Source of the DNA: Poriferisodalis sp965198245
GTDB lineage: Bacteria > Actinomycetota > Acidimicrobiia > Acidimicrobiales > Poriferisodalaceae
Length of the DNA: 64,000 bases
NCBI RefSeq assembly: GCF_965198245.1
Contig: NZ_OZ240249.1
Coordinates: 2,976,001 to 3,040,000, forward strand
Direction of reading: 5' to 3'
Shown piece after piece: positions 7,434 through 17,023 of this stretch (position 1 is the first letter of the stretch; every line of letters begins with the position of its first letter). Made by a program: the position numbers and the translations under genes. The notes below the pieces were generated by a model. The model did no database searches. It was not told the DNA's origin and was given only the letters and a program-made list of their open reading frames with translations.

Positions 7434-10292
7434 CACGATGTTCACCAGCTTGCCCGGTACGGTCACGACTCGCCGGATGTCGGTGCCGGCGGTGAGCTGG
7501 AAGATGCGTTCGTCGGCCAGCGCAGCGGCCTCCAGATCGGCGGTCGAGATGGCGGCGTCGACCGTGATGCGGCTGCGCAGCTTGCCATTTACCTGGACCG
7601 GCACCTCGATGACTTCGGCGGCCAGCAATGCCGGATCGGCCACCGGGAACGGGGCATAGACGACCGTGGTCGTATTGCCAAGCTTTGACCACAGTTCTTC
7701 TGCGAGGTGCGGCACCAGCGGCGCCAGCAGCCGCACCAGCACGTCGGCGACCGGCCGGGGAGTCGGGCCGCCACGGCGGGTCAACCCGTTGTTCAGCTCG
7801 GTAATGCGTGCGATGGCCGAGTTGAAGCGCAGATCCGACATGGCATCGGTGACCGCAGCGATGGTGCGGTGCACCCAGCGCTCCAGATCCGCATCAGGCT
7901 CGACATCTGACACTGTCAGCGCGCCGGTCTCTTCGTCGACCAGGTTCCGCCACACACGCTGCAGCAATCGGTGCGAGCCGATCACCGAATGGGTCTCCCA
8001 GGGCCGACCTTGATCCAGCGGCCCCATGAACATCTCATAGGTCCGCAGCGTGTCTGCGCCGTACGCGCCGTAGATGTCGTCCGGCGTCACAGCGTTGCGC
8101 AGCGATTTGCCCATCTTTCCGAAGTGGCGTCTCACCTCGACATCACCGTGAAAGAATTTCCCGTCGCGCTCGTCCACTTCGGACGCTTCGACGTACACGC
8201 CACGCTGGTCCTGGTACGCGGCGGCCTGGATGTAGCCCTGGTTGTAGAGCCGACCGAACGGCTCCGGCCCGCCGACGTGCCCCAGGTCGTACAGCACCTT
8301 GTGCCAGAAGCGGGCATAGAGCAGGTGCAACACGGCGTGCTCCACGCCACCGACATACAGGTCGACGCCACCGACTCCGCCTGCAGCGTCGGTCATCCAG
8401 TACCGCTCCACGTCGGGATCCACAAGGACCTCGTCATTGGTCGGGTCGAGGTAGCGCAGGTAGTACCAGCACGACCCAGCCCACTGGGGCATCGTGCTGA
8501 GTTCGCGACGGTAGGTGCGCTCGCCGTCGCCGAGGTCGTAGGTGGCGGTCACCCACTCAGTGGCCCGGCCGAGCGGCGGCTCGGGATCCGAGGACTCGTC
8601 AAGGGATCTCGGCGCCCAGTCGATGAGCTCTGGCAACACCACCGGAAGTTCGCTCTCGGGCACGGCCAGTGGCAAGCCCGTCTCGTCGAACACGATCGGG
8701 AAGGGCTCGCCCCAGTAGCGCTGCCGGCTGAAGAGCCAGTCCCGCAGCTTGTAGGTGACCGTGCGGCTTCCGTGGCCGTTGGCCTCCAGCCAGTCGCAGA
8801 TGGCGGCCTTCGCCTCGGCTGAGCCCATCCCGTTCAGGAAACTGCTGTTGATGGCCGGGCCCTCGCCGACGTAGGCCTTCGGTTCGTAGTCGGGTGGCGG
8901 CTGCACCGTGCGAACAATCGCCAGCCCGAACTGCTCGGAGAAGTCCCAGTCGCGCTGGTCCTCACCGGGAACCGACATCACCGCTCCTGTGCCGTAGTCG
9001 ATGAGCACGTAGTCGGCCACGAAGACCGGAACGGGCTCACCGGTGGTGGGCACGATGCAGTTGACGCCCAGCCAGACGCCTGTCTTGTCGCGGTGTTCTT
9101 GCCGCTGCAGATCGCTCATCGCCGCGGCGTGGACCCGGTAGGCCTCCAGCGCCTCACGAGGCGTCGCTGCGCCGCCGGTCCGGCGCGGATCGGTGCCCGA
9201 CGGCCACCGGTCGGCGACGAGCTTGTCGGCCAATGGGTGCTCAGGCGCCACCAGCATGGCCGTGGTGCCATAGATCGTGTCGGGGCGTGTGGTGAACACC
9301 TCAACGTCTGGGCCCGCGTCGGTGGCGAAGCTGATCAGCGCTCCCTCGCTGCGCCCGATCCAGTTGCGCTGCATGATCTTGACGCTCTCGGGCCAGTCCA
9401 GCCGGTCCAGGTCAGCCAGCAGGCGGTCGGCGTAGGCCGTGATGCGCATCATCCACTGCTTCAACGGCCGTCGGAACACAGGGTGATTGCCCCGCTCGGA
9501 CCGACCCTCGGCGGTGACCTCTTCGTTCGCCAGCACCGTGCCCAGGGCTGGGCACCAATTGACGGGTGCTTCTCCCAGGTATGCCAAGCGGTAGCGGTCC
9601 AACTCGAGCCGTCGCTCGGTCTCGCTCATGAGTGCCCACGCAGTGCCGTCGGCGGTGGCCCGCTGACCGGCTTCGAACAGCTCGATCAGCTCGGCGATCG
9701 GGCGGGCACAGTCCGTCTCGGTGTCGTACCAAGAATTGAAGATCTGCAGGAAGATCCACTGCGTCCAGCGGTAGTACTCGACGTCGGTTGTGGCCAATGA
9801 TCGCCGGTCGTCGTGACCGAGGCCCAGCCGGGAGAGCTGGCGCGACATCGTGGCGATGTTCTGCTCAGTGTTGATGCGGGGATGCTCACCGGTCTGGCGG
9901 GCGTGCTCCTCGGCGGGCAGGCCGAACGCGTCATAGCCCATCGGGTGCAGCACCACGTATCCGCTCATGCGCTTGAAGCGCGCATACACGTCGGTGCCGA
10001 TGTAGCCCAGCGGGTGCCCGACGTGCAGTCCCGAACCCGACGGGTACGGAAACATGTCCATAATGAAGAGCTTGAGGGCATCCGGGTTCTGGGGGCCTGC
10101 GAGCGGGCCGCTGGGGTTCGGCGTGTGGTAGGTGCCGTCCGCGCGCCACCGCGCCTGCCAGCGCAGCTCGATCTCGTTCGCCATTTGGGCGTTGTAGCGA
10201 TAGGGCGGCAACTCGTCCGCACCGGAGGGCGAGAACTCAGTTTCGGCGGCTGTTCCCGCGCCTGAGCTTGCGGCCGATGCGGGGGCATTCAT
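7425..10292 (-). CDS. leuS: Leucyl-tRNA synthetase
   Basis: Class I aminoacyl-tRNA synthetase charging tRNA-Leu in the cytoplasm. The 955-aa protein has the HIGH-type signature HVGH at residues 90-93 in PYPSGSGLHVGHPLGY, a large inserted CP1 editing domain with the AMLVAPEHPLAD segment, and the second signature KMGKS in FGKMGKSLRN. The C-terminal end VNIVLA is typical. An N-terminal Ala/Ser-rich extension of about 30 residues precedes the conserved core. ATG start at 10292; it is divergent from mutA with an 85-bp gap. Nothing suggests inactivation. Confidence 0.97.
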   Translation of the reverse strand: MNAPASAASSGAGTAAETEFSPSGADELPPYRYNAQMANEIELRWQARWRADGTYHTPNPSGPLAGPQNPDALKLFIMDMFPYPSGSGLHVGHPLGYIGTDVYARFKRMSGYVVLHPMGYDAFGLPAEEHARQTGEHPRINTEQNIATMSRQLSRLGLGHDDRRSLATTDVEYYRWTQWIFLQIFNSWYDTETDCARPIAELIELFEAGQRATADGTAWALMSETERRLELDRYRLAYLGEAPVNWCPALGTVLANEEVTAEGRSERGNHPVFRRPLKQWMMRITAYADRLLADLDRLDWPESVKIMQRNWIGRSEGALISFATDAGPDVEVFTTRPDTIYGTTAMLVAPEHPLADKLVADRWPSGTDPRRTGGAATPREALEAYRVHAAAMSDLQRQEHRDKTGVWLGVNCIVPTTGEPVPVFVADYVLIDYGTGAVMSVPGEDQRDWDFSEQFGLAIVRTVQPPPDYEPKAYVGEGPAINSSFLNGMGSAEAKAAICDWLEANGHGSRTVTYKLRDWLFSRQRYWGEPFPIVFDETGLPLAVPESELPVVLPELIDWAPRSLDESSDPEPPLGRATEWVTATYDLGDGERTYRRELSTMPQWAGSCWYYLRYLDPTNDEVLVDPDVERYWMTDAAGGVGGVDLYVGGVEHAVLHLLYARFWHKVLYDLGHVGGPEPFGRLYNQGYIQAAAYQDQRGVYVEASEVDERDGKFFHGDVEVRRHFGKMGKSLRNAVTPDDIYGAYGADTLRTYEMFMGPLDQGRPWETHSVIGSHRLLQRVWRNLVDEETGALTVSDVEPDADLERWVHRTIAAVTDAMSDLRFNSAIARITELNNGLTRRGGPTPRPVADVLVRLLAPLVPHLAEELWSKLGNTTTVVYAPFPVADPALLAAEVIEVPVQVNGKLRSRITVDAAISTADLEAAALADERIFQLTAGTDIRRVVTVPGKLVNIVLA

Positions 10293-10377
10293 GCGGGCAA
10301 GGATGCCACGGTTGCCCGCAAATCCCTTCGGCTACCAGCACATTCCTGCTCAAGGAGCGACGGCTACCCTGCGGACC

Positions 10378-11895
10378 GTGCCCGCTCCTGAGACTGTGCC
10401 TTCCCAGCCCGGCTCGCTGTTTGCAGATCCAGGTTTCGCTGACGTCACCGAAGTCGACTGGGAAGCCGCGGCGCAAGGGGCACTGCGCGGTCAGCCACTG
10501 TCATCGCTGCAGACAATGCTGATCGACGGCATCGAGACTGCGCCGCTGTATTCGCCTCAACGACATGGCACCGAAGGGACCCTCGCCGGAATTCCAGGCG
10601 ACACGCCGTACGTTCGGGGCGCTACCGCAGCGAGCGGTGGACAGGGCTGGGAAGTTCGCCAGATCCACGACGTTCGTCGGCCTGGCACGCCCGACGCAGT
10701 CGCCGTCGACACAACGTCGGGAGTGGACGCCGTCACGGTGGCCCGCGGCTGGAGCGCCGAAGACGACGCGGATGCGCTGGCGTCTTGCATCGGCGATGCC
10801 GCCGCTGCGGGTGTCACGATCCACCTGCAGGCCGGCGCCTCGCCCGCGCACGCCGGGGCGTTGCTGGAGGTCTTGCGCCGTCAGCGCTGCGAACCCGGGC
10901 ACAATCGGTCGTGGCTGGGGCTGGATCCGATCGCAGCTGCAGCCTGCGGCTGGTCCGCGGACACCGACTCTGGCGACGACAATGCGCTTGAGGCCGCTGT
11001 GGAGCGTGCCGCGCACAGCGCTGCCGACCTCGCCGAGCGCTGGCCGCAAGCGGTGCCCCTGGAGGCCGACGGCTCGGTATTCGCCGATGCCGGTGCGGCT
11101 GACGCTTCAGAACTTGCAGCGACGCTGGCCACCGGCGTGGCCTGGCTGCGCGCGGCCTGCGATGGGCCCGCAGGCCCCGGCCTTGATCCCGCAGCCGCTG
11201 CCCGACTGGTTGGCTTCACCATCTCAGCCGGACCCGATCCCTTCGTGGTGACAGCCAAGTGCCGGGCGCTGCGCATGTGCTGGGCTCGCGTTCTGAGCGC
11301 ATGCGGCGTCGACATCGTCGGAGGTACAGGACTGCCCATGCGTCTGCACGCCGTGACCTCGACGGCAATGCTGAGCGAACTCGATCCATGGGTGAACATG
11401 CTGCGGGCCACAACGGCCACCTTCGGCGCTGCGAACGGGGGTGTCGACGCCATAACGGTCCGCCCGTTCGACACGGTCAGCGCCGCGGCAGCACCTAGCG
11501 CTTTGGGATGGCGGGTCGCGGCCAATACGCAGCTGATCCTGCGCCACGAGAGCCGTATCGGCTCGGTCATCGATCCCGCTGGGGGCAGCTGGTTCCTCGA
11601 AGACCTCACGCAGTCCATGGCGAGCGCTTCCTGGGATCGTTTTGGCAACATCGAAGCCGCCGGGGGCATCTGCGCAGTCATGGCCAGCGGCGAACTCGAA
11701 GCATCGCTGGCTGTCGAACGGAAACACCGCGACGAACAGATCGCAGCGGGCGAGCGAGTGCTCGTCGGAGTCACCGAGTTCGTCGACCCCACTGAGATCG
11801 GCGCGACGTCTGAGTCCCACCGCAGCAAGCTCGACGCAGGTCTGGGCGTGCATCGCTGGGCTGCTCCTTACGAGGCCGGAGCGTTGGAGTCATGA
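10378..11895 (+). CDS. mutA: Methylmalonyl-CoA mutase small (beta) subunit
   Basis: Non-catalytic partner of the adenosylcobalamin-dependent methylmalonyl-CoA mutase heterodimer. It keeps the TIM-barrel-like mutase fold (GWEVRQIHDVRRP, LGLDPIAAAACGW, and the late RHESRIGSVIDPAGGSWFLE segment) but lacks the C-terminal B12-binding DxHxxG domain, as expected for MutA. The GTG at 10378 gives 505 aa. An AAGGAG lies 20 nt upstream, rather far, so the exact start is uncertain; an in-frame ATG at 10303 would run close to the divergent leuS start. The stop overlaps the mutB ATG in ATGA, indicating coupled subunit synthesis. Confidence 0.92.
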   Translation: MPAPETVPSQPGSLFADPGFADVTEVDWEAAAQGALRGQPLSSLQTMLIDGIETAPLYSPQRHGTEGTLAGIPGDTPYVRGATAASGGQGWEVRQIHDVRRPGTPDAVAVDTTSGVDAVTVARGWSAEDDADALASCIGDAAAAGVTIHLQAGASPAHAGALLEVLRRQRCEPGHNRSWLGLDPIAAAACGWSADTDSGDDNALEAAVERAAHSAADLAERWPQAVPLEADGSVFADAGAADASELAATLATGVAWLRAACDGPAGPGLDPAAAARLVGFTISAGPDPFVVTAKCRALRMCWARVLSACGVDIVGGTGLPMRLHAVTSTAMLSELDPWVNMLRATTATFGAANGGVDAITVRPFDTVSAAAAPSALGWRVAANTQLILRHESRIGSVIDPAGGSWFLEDLTQSMASASWDRFGNIEAAGGICAVMASGELEASLAVERKHRDEQIAAGERVLVGVTEFVDPTEIGATSESHRSKLDAGLGVHRWAAPYEAGALES

Positions 11896-14144
11896 GCGCC
11901 ATCGGAGATTTCTCGCAGCTCGATCTCGTCGACAGTGCCGGTGATGAGCCGGGATCGAACGGCGCGAGCCTCTCGGCATGGGAGACTCGGTTCGCGGAGG
12001 TGACCGGTCGCTTGCCCGCTGCAAGCGCCACGCCCGAGGGCATCGATGTGGCGCCGTTGTACGTCGCGGCGGACACCGCCGACCTCTACGCCGGCAGCGG
12101 AAACCCCGACCAGCGCACCTACCTCGACGGGTTCCCCGGCTTCGCCCCGTACCTGCGCGGTCCGTACCCGACGATGTACACCAACCAGCCTTGGACGATC
12201 CGCCAGTACGCAGGCTTCTCCACCGCCGAGGACTCCAACGCGTTCTACCGGCGGAACCTTGCGGCCGGCCAACGTGGCCTATCGGTGGCATTCGACCTCG
12301 CAACCCACCGGGGGTACGACTCTGACCACCCCAGAGTGGCTTCAGACGTGGGCATGGCCGGCGTGGCCATCGACTCGATGCTCGACATGCGCACGCTGTT
12401 CGACGGCATCCCGCTTGACCGCATGAGCGTGTCGATGACGATGAACGGCGCTGTGCTGCCCATCCTGGCGCTGTACGTCGTGGCAGCCGAGGAACAGGGC
12501 GTTGCCCCCGCCCAGCTCACCGGGACCATTCAGAACGACATTCTCAAGGAGTTCATGGTCCGCAACACGTACATCTACCCGCCCCAGCCATCCATGCGGA
12601 TCATCAGTGACATCTTCGAGTTCACGTCAGCCGAGATGCCGCGCTTCAACTCGATCTCGATCTCCGGCTACCACATGGGTGAAGCCGGGGCGACGGCCGA
12701 TCTCGAGCTCGGCTACACGCTGGCGGACGGCCTCGAATACCTGCGATGCGGCATCGGCGCAGGCATGGGCATCGACGACTTCGCGCCACGCCTCAGCTTC
12801 TTCTGGGGCATCGGCATGGACTTCTTCATGGAAGTCGCCAAGCTGCGGGCCGCCCGGCTGCTGTGGGCCAAGCTGGTGTCTGCCTTTGAGCCGGAGAACC
12901 CGCGGTCGACCTCGCTGCGAACCCACTGCCAGACCTCGGGCTGGTCGCTCACGGCGCAGGATCCGTACAACAACGTGGTGCGGACGTGTATCGAGGCCAT
13001 GGCCGCTGTCGACGGCCACACCCAGAGCCTGCACACGAATGCCTTCGACGAAGCCCTGGCCCTGCCGAGCGACTTCAGCGCCCGCATTGCCCGCAACACG
13101 CAACTGTTCCTGCAGCACGAGGCCGGCGCGACCCGGGTGATCGACCCATGGGGGGGCAGCTACTACGTGGAGCGTCTCACCGCCGAGCTGGCGCGACGGG
13201 CGGCAACCCACATTGCCGAGGTGGAGCAGCTCGGCGGCATGGCCCGCGCCATCGAAGCCGGGATTCCCAAGATGCGCATTGAGGAGGCCGCCGCCCGGAC
13301 GCAGGCACGCATCGAGGCGGGCCAGCGGACGGTCGTCGGGGTGAACCGCTACCGGTCCAACCTGGACTCCGAGGTTGACATCCTGCGCGTCGACAACGCC
13401 GAGGTGCGCGCCGCTCAGCTGGCAAAGCTGGACCGTCTGCGCGCAGGGCGCGATCGGGACGCTGTGCGGCGCTCGCTGGACGCGCTGCGCGAGGTGGCAC
13501 ATACGGGCGAGGGGAACCTGCTGGCGGCATCCGTCGACGCTGCGCGCTGCCATGCCACCGTGGGAGAGATCAGCGCGGCAATGGAAGACGCGTTCGGCAG
13601 GCACACTGCGCAGATCCGCACGATCAGCGGCGTGTACGGGAGCGAGATGGCTGGCGACGATTCTGGTCCCGAAGGCGGCACGAACCCGATGGCAGCCACG
13701 GTTGACGCGGTGCGTAACCGGGTCGCCGTCTTCGGCGAGCGGACGGGACGCCGGCCGCGCATCCTGATCGCCAAGATGGGCCAGGACGGGCACGACCGGG
13801 GGCAAAAGGTGGTGGCCACCGCGTACGCCGACCTCGGTTTCGACGTCGACATCGGCCCGCTGTTCAGCACACCGGCAGAGACAGCGCGCCAAGCCGTCGA
13901 GAACGATGTGCACATGGTTGGAGCCTCCTCGCTGGCGGCAGGGCATCTCACGCTGGTCCCCGAACTCAAAGACGCGCTCGCCGAACTGGGTCGGCCCGAC
14001 ATCCTGGTTGTCGTCGGCGGCGTCATCCCGCCTCAAGACTTCGATGCGTTGCGAGCCGCCGGCGCCGCAGCGATCTACCCGCCGGGCACCGTCATCGCCC
14101 ACGCTGCGGCGGAAGTGCTCGACCTGCTCGAGCCCGCCGACTAG
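11892..14144 (+). CDS. mutB: Methylmalonyl-CoA mutase large (alpha, catalytic) subunit
   Basis: Catalyses the adenosylcobalamin-dependent rearrangement of (R)-methylmalonyl-CoA to succinyl-CoA, the last step of propionate, odd-chain fatty-acid and branched amino-acid breakdown. It is 750 aa. The N-terminal barrel includes the GPYPTMYTNQPWTIRQYAG substrate channel segment, and the C-terminal cobalamin domain (about residue 610 on) starts AKMGQDGHDRG with the Co-ligating His. The ATG overlaps mutA by 4 bp. Its chaperone gene meaB follows 0.7 kb downstream, so the whole functional module is present. No cobalamin riboswitch is visible upstream of the pair. Confidence 0.97.
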   Translation: MSAIGDFSQLDLVDSAGDEPGSNGASLSAWETRFAEVTGRLPAASATPEGIDVAPLYVAADTADLYAGSGNPDQRTYLDGFPGFAPYLRGPYPTMYTNQPWTIRQYAGFSTAEDSNAFYRRNLAAGQRGLSVAFDLATHRGYDSDHPRVASDVGMAGVAIDSMLDMRTLFDGIPLDRMSVSMTMNGAVLPILALYVVAAEEQGVAPAQLTGTIQNDILKEFMVRNTYIYPPQPSMRIISDIFEFTSAEMPRFNSISISGYHMGEAGATADLELGYTLADGLEYLRCGIGAGMGIDDFAPRLSFFWGIGMDFFMEVAKLRAARLLWAKLVSAFEPENPRSTSLRTHCQTSGWSLTAQDPYNNVVRTCIEAMAAVDGHTQSLHTNAFDEALALPSDFSARIARNTQLFLQHEAGATRVIDPWGGSYYVERLTAELARRAATHIAEVEQLGGMARAIEAGIPKMRIEEAAARTQARIEAGQRTVVGVNRYRSNLDSEVDILRVDNAEVRAAQLAKLDRLRAGRDRDAVRRSLDALREVAHTGEGNLLAASVDAARCHATVGEISAAMEDAFGRHTAQIRTISGVYGSEMAGDDSGPEGGTNPMAATVDAVRNRVAVFGERTGRRPRILIAKMGQDGHDRGQKVVATAYADLGFDVDIGPLFSTPAETARQAVENDVHMVGASSLAAGHLTLVPELKDALAELGRPDILVVVGGVIPPQDFDALRAAGAAAIYPPGTVIAHAAAEVLDLLEPAD

Positions 14145-14193
14145 CTGGTCCGACCCTTCGCCGATTCATCGGCGCGAACTCACGCAGCGCAGC

Positions 14194-14748
14194 TCAGCGG
14201 TGACGGCCGCCGACGTTGCGGATCTTCTTCTTGGCCCGGGCACCCCGGTAGGCCGTGCTGGATGCTGAGCGGAGGCCGCGCGGTGCAGCTGCGAGCCGCG
14301 TATCCGCCTCATCGAGGTGGCTGTGGTAACGGCGGTGTACCCACAGCTTCTCCGAGCCGACGACGATCTGACCCCACCCCGATCCGCGGACATTGAATGG
14401 CTCGATGCGTTCGATGCGTTCGAGCAGTTCCACGGGCTTGGCCGGACGCAGGGCCCGGGTGCGCATGACCACGATGTCCGCATCGGTCAAGGCCAAGAGC
14501 CGGTAGCGCGACATGCTGAGCACCGCAACGGTGGCGAACACTGTCGTCGAGATCAGGCTGACTTGCACCCACGGCAAGTTCACCGTCAGCACGATGCCCG
14601 CCAACGCCGCCACGCCGATCAAGAGCAGCGTGAACGGGTGCAAGCCTCCCTGCGCGGGCACGAGCGCGTGCACGTGATCGCCCTGATCCAGGAACTGATC
14701 CGCAGGATGGGAACGGTCGCCGGTGCGGATGCGATTGAACAAACCCAC
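14194..14748 (-). CDS. PH-like domain membrane protein
   Basis: Unidentified 184-aa protein. After a polar N terminus (VHALVPAQGGLHPF) there are two adjacent hydrophobic segments, roughly residues 40-60 and 62-82. Then comes a YRLLALTDADIVVMRTR strand pattern followed by VELLERIERIEPFNVRG and WGQIVVGSEKLWVHRRYH, which resembles bacterial PH-like (bPH/YdbT-type) domains. The C terminus is strongly basic (ARAKKKIRN). GTG start at 14748. It sits alone on the minus strand between mutB and meaB, 49 bp beyond the mutB stop. No function is assigned. Confidence 0.75.
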   Translation of the reverse strand: MGLFNRIRTGDRSHPADQFLDQGDHVHALVPAQGGLHPFTLLLIGVAALAGIVLTVNLPWVQVSLISTTVFATVAVLSMSRYRLLALTDADIVVMRTRALRPAKPVELLERIERIEPFNVRGSGWGQIVVGSEKLWVHRRYHSHLDEADTRLAAAPRGLRSASSTAYRGARAKKKIRNVGGRHR

Positions 14749-14853
14749 AGCGACATTCTGCCCGAATGGGAACCTAGCCCGAGCGGCGGATCAGTTCGAA
14801 CGATGCATCGGCTACAACAGTGAAGCAACCTCGGCACCCTGCGCCCCGATACC

Positions 14854-15852
14854 TTGCACGCAGTGGCCGCCACCGCAGCTCTTGGGGAACTTGCCTCCGG
14901 AGTGCGCGCCTGCGACCGCGCCGCCATCGGCCAGGCGATCACGCTCGTCGAGTCCCAGCTGCCCGGTGACGCTCAGCCGGCGCAGGATCTGCTCCAGGAA
15001 TTGCTACCCCACAGCGGCGGTGCGCACCGCGTGGGCATTACCGGTGTGCCCGGAGTTGGCAAGAGCACGCTCATCGAGAGGCTCGGCACCTCGCTTACCC
15101 GACAGGGCCACCGTGTGGCCGTCCTCGCCGTCGACCCGACCTCAGCGCTCCACGGCGGTTCCATCCTCGGTGACAAGACCCGAATGACTGCGCTTGCGAA
15201 CGATCCGGCAGCCTTCGTTCGACCGTCGCCGACTGCGGGCCAACTGGGCGGCGTGACACGCGTCACCCGCGAGACCGTCCTCGTGCTGGAGGCCGCAGGT
15301 TTCGACGTCGTGCTTGTCGAGACGGTGGGCGTCGGCCAATCAGAGACTGCCGTGGCCGACATGGTCGACTTCTTTGTCGTGCTCATGCTGGCGGGTGCCG
15401 GCGACGACCTCCAGGGGATCAAGAAGGGCATTCTCGAGATCGCCGATCTCATTGCGGTCAACAAAGCCGACGGGGACAACGTCGAGCGCGCCAGCGCGGC
15501 AGCGCGTGACTACGAGTTGGCGCTGCACATGACCCAGCCGGCCTCGCCCACATGGACTCCCCCGGTGATCACGTGCTCAGGATTGGCTGGCGACGGCCTG
15601 GACACCCTGTGGGAACACGTGCTCGAACATCGCCGGCTGATGTCGGATTCCGGCGAGCTGGCAGCGCGCCGCGCCGACCAGCGAGTGCGCTGGATGCGGG
15701 CGATGCTGACCGAGCGCATGCGCGCTCAACTCGCAGCCAGCGTGCACGACCTGCTGGCCGACCTCGAAGCACAGGTGCGCTCCGATCGGCTGGCGCCCGC
15801 CGCCGCGGTGGATCAGCTGATGGCGGCCTTCAACGCCTCGAAAGGGGCGTAG
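14854..15852 (+). CDS. meaB: Methylmalonyl-CoA mutase-associated GTPase MeaB (ArgK family)
   Basis: G3E-type P-loop GTPase that loads and protects the adenosylcobalamin cofactor of methylmalonyl-CoA mutase. The Walker A is GVPGVGKST; other motifs are VDPTS, the switch region GQSETAVADMVDFF, and the base-recognition NKAD. The C-terminal dimerisation helices are present. Total length is 332 aa if the TTG at 14854 is used; a GTG at 14863 is an equally plausible start. It lies downstream of mutAB, separated by an opposite-strand gene, so it probably has its own promoter in 14749-14853. Confidence 0.94.
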   Translation: MHAVAATAALGELASGVRACDRAAIGQAITLVESQLPGDAQPAQDLLQELLPHSGGAHRVGITGVPGVGKSTLIERLGTSLTRQGHRVAVLAVDPTSALHGGSILGDKTRMTALANDPAAFVRPSPTAGQLGGVTRVTRETVLVLEAAGFDVVLVETVGVGQSETAVADMVDFFVVLMLAGAGDDLQGIKKGILEIADLIAVNKADGDNVERASAAARDYELALHMTQPASPTWTPPVITCSGLAGDGLDTLWEHVLEHRRLMSDSGELAARRADQRVRWMRAMLTERMRAQLAASVHDLLADLEAQVRSDRLAPAAAVDQLMAAFNASKGA

Positions 15853-15909
15853 CTCAGAAATTCTCGTCGAAGGCGAGCTCTACTCAGAAGTCCTCGTCGA
15901 AGGCGACTT
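15853..15909. repeat. Tandem duplication of the nrdB C-terminal tail
   Basis: Positions 15853-15879 repeat 15883-15909 with an exact 30-bp period. The inner copy encodes the last residues and TGA of nrdB. The outer copy, in the same frame, would encode VELAFDENF followed by its own TGA. Four substitutions separate the copies. Confidence 0.85.
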
Positions 15910-16975
15910 CGCCTTCGACGCCGATTTGGTAGCTGGCGACGGTGCGCTCGAAGAAGTTCGTCAGCTCTTGTACGTCCTGCAGCTCCATGAACGAGAAGGG
16001 GTTCTTCGAGCCGTACTGCTTGGCAAGGCCGAGCTGGGCGAGGCGCTGGTCGGCGACGAATTCCAGGTACGCGCGGGTGTCGGTCACAGACATGCCTGCC
16101 ACGCCGCCGGACAGCACGTCGTGCGCGAATTGCGTTTCGACGTCGACTGCCTCCGTGACCATCTGCTGGATTCGCTCAGCTAAGTCCACGTCGAACAATT
16201 CGGGTTCTTCGGCGCGGATCGTGCGCACGACCTCGAAAGCGAAGTTCATGTGCGCCGACTCGTCCCGGAACACCCAGTTGGTGCCGGCCGCCAATCCATT
16301 CAGCAGTCCCTTCGACCGAAGGAAATAGACATACGCAAAGGCGGCGAAGAAGAACAACCCTTCGATGCAGGCTGCGAAGCAGATGAGGTTGAGCACGAAC
16401 GCCTTGCGGTGCTCGACCGTCGTGAGTCGATCGACCGACCAGACGCTGTTCATCCAGCGAAAGCAGAACTCGGCCTTCGCGGCGATCGAGGGAATGTTCT
16501 CGATGGCCGCAAATGCCGCCGCCCGCTCGGAGATGTCAGGGATGTAGTGGTCCAGCAGCGTCAGGTAGAACTGCACGTGCAGCGCTTCCTCGTACAGCTG
16601 GCGGCTCAGGTACATCCGAGCCTCAGGGCTGTTGATGTGCTGGTACAGGTTCAGCACCAGATTGTTCGCGACGATCGAGTCGCCGGTTGCGAAGAACGCC
16701 ACGAGCCGGTTGATGAGATGCCGCTCGGCCGGAGCCAGCTTCCGGTTGAGATCGACGATGTCGTCGGAGAAGTCGATCTCCTCAACCGTCCAGGTGTTGC
16801 GGATCGCATCGCGGTACATGTCGAAGAACTGCGGGTACCGCATCGGACGCAGCGTCAACTCGAAACCGGGGTCCAAGATGTTGCCCTGCCGCGGTACAGG
16901 CTCAGCGGCAGGCTGCGGTTCGGCTTCGGGGCTCGGCTGGGGGGTGAATTCGGGCTCTGGCTGGACGAGTGCCAT
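15884..16975 (-). CDS. nrdB: Ribonucleoside-diphosphate reductase, class I beta (radical) subunit
   Basis: Diiron-tyrosyl radical subunit of aerobic ribonucleotide reductase. Expected metal ligands are visible: Asp in ATGDSIVANN, Glu and His in YEEALHVQFY, Glu in CIEGLFFF, and Glu/His in DESAHMNF. A Tyr stands four residues after the first ligand His, matching the radical-bearing position of E. coli NrdB. Length is 363 aa, with a Pro/Glu-rich N-terminal extension before PRQGNILDPGFEL. The C-terminal tail AFDEDF is the part that docks NrdA. It follows nrdA by 48 bp on the same strand. A degenerate second copy of the tail codons plus stop lies directly downstream. Confidence 0.96.
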   Translation of the reverse strand: MALVQPEPEFTPQPSPEAEPQPAAEPVPRQGNILDPGFELTLRPMRYPQFFDMYRDAIRNTWTVEEIDFSDDIVDLNRKLAPAERHLINRLVAFFATGDSIVANNLVLNLYQHINSPEARMYLSRQLYEEALHVQFYLTLLDHYIPDISERAAAFAAIENIPSIAAKAEFCFRWMNSVWSVDRLTTVEHRKAFVLNLICFAACIEGLFFFAAFAYVYFLRSKGLLNGLAAGTNWVFRDESAHMNFAFEVVRTIRAEEPELFDVDLAERIQQMVTEAVDVETQFAHDVLSGGVAGMSVTDTRAYLEFVADQRLAQLGLAKQYGSKNPFSFMELQDVQELTNFFERTVASYQIGVEGEVAFDEDF

Positions 16976-17023
16976 CAGGGTCCTCCGTCTTTCTTACGTG
17001 GGCCTCTTGGTGGTCGCGACGGC

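Noticed and set aside
5631..7688. Long plus-strand open frame of 685 codons
   Set aside because: It is antisense to the ThDP enzyme and the leuS end, which carry clear family motifs; the frame is a high-GC shadow.
10293..10377. Cobalamin riboswitch upstream of mutA
   Set aside because: Only 85 bp, no B12-box-like sequence seen.
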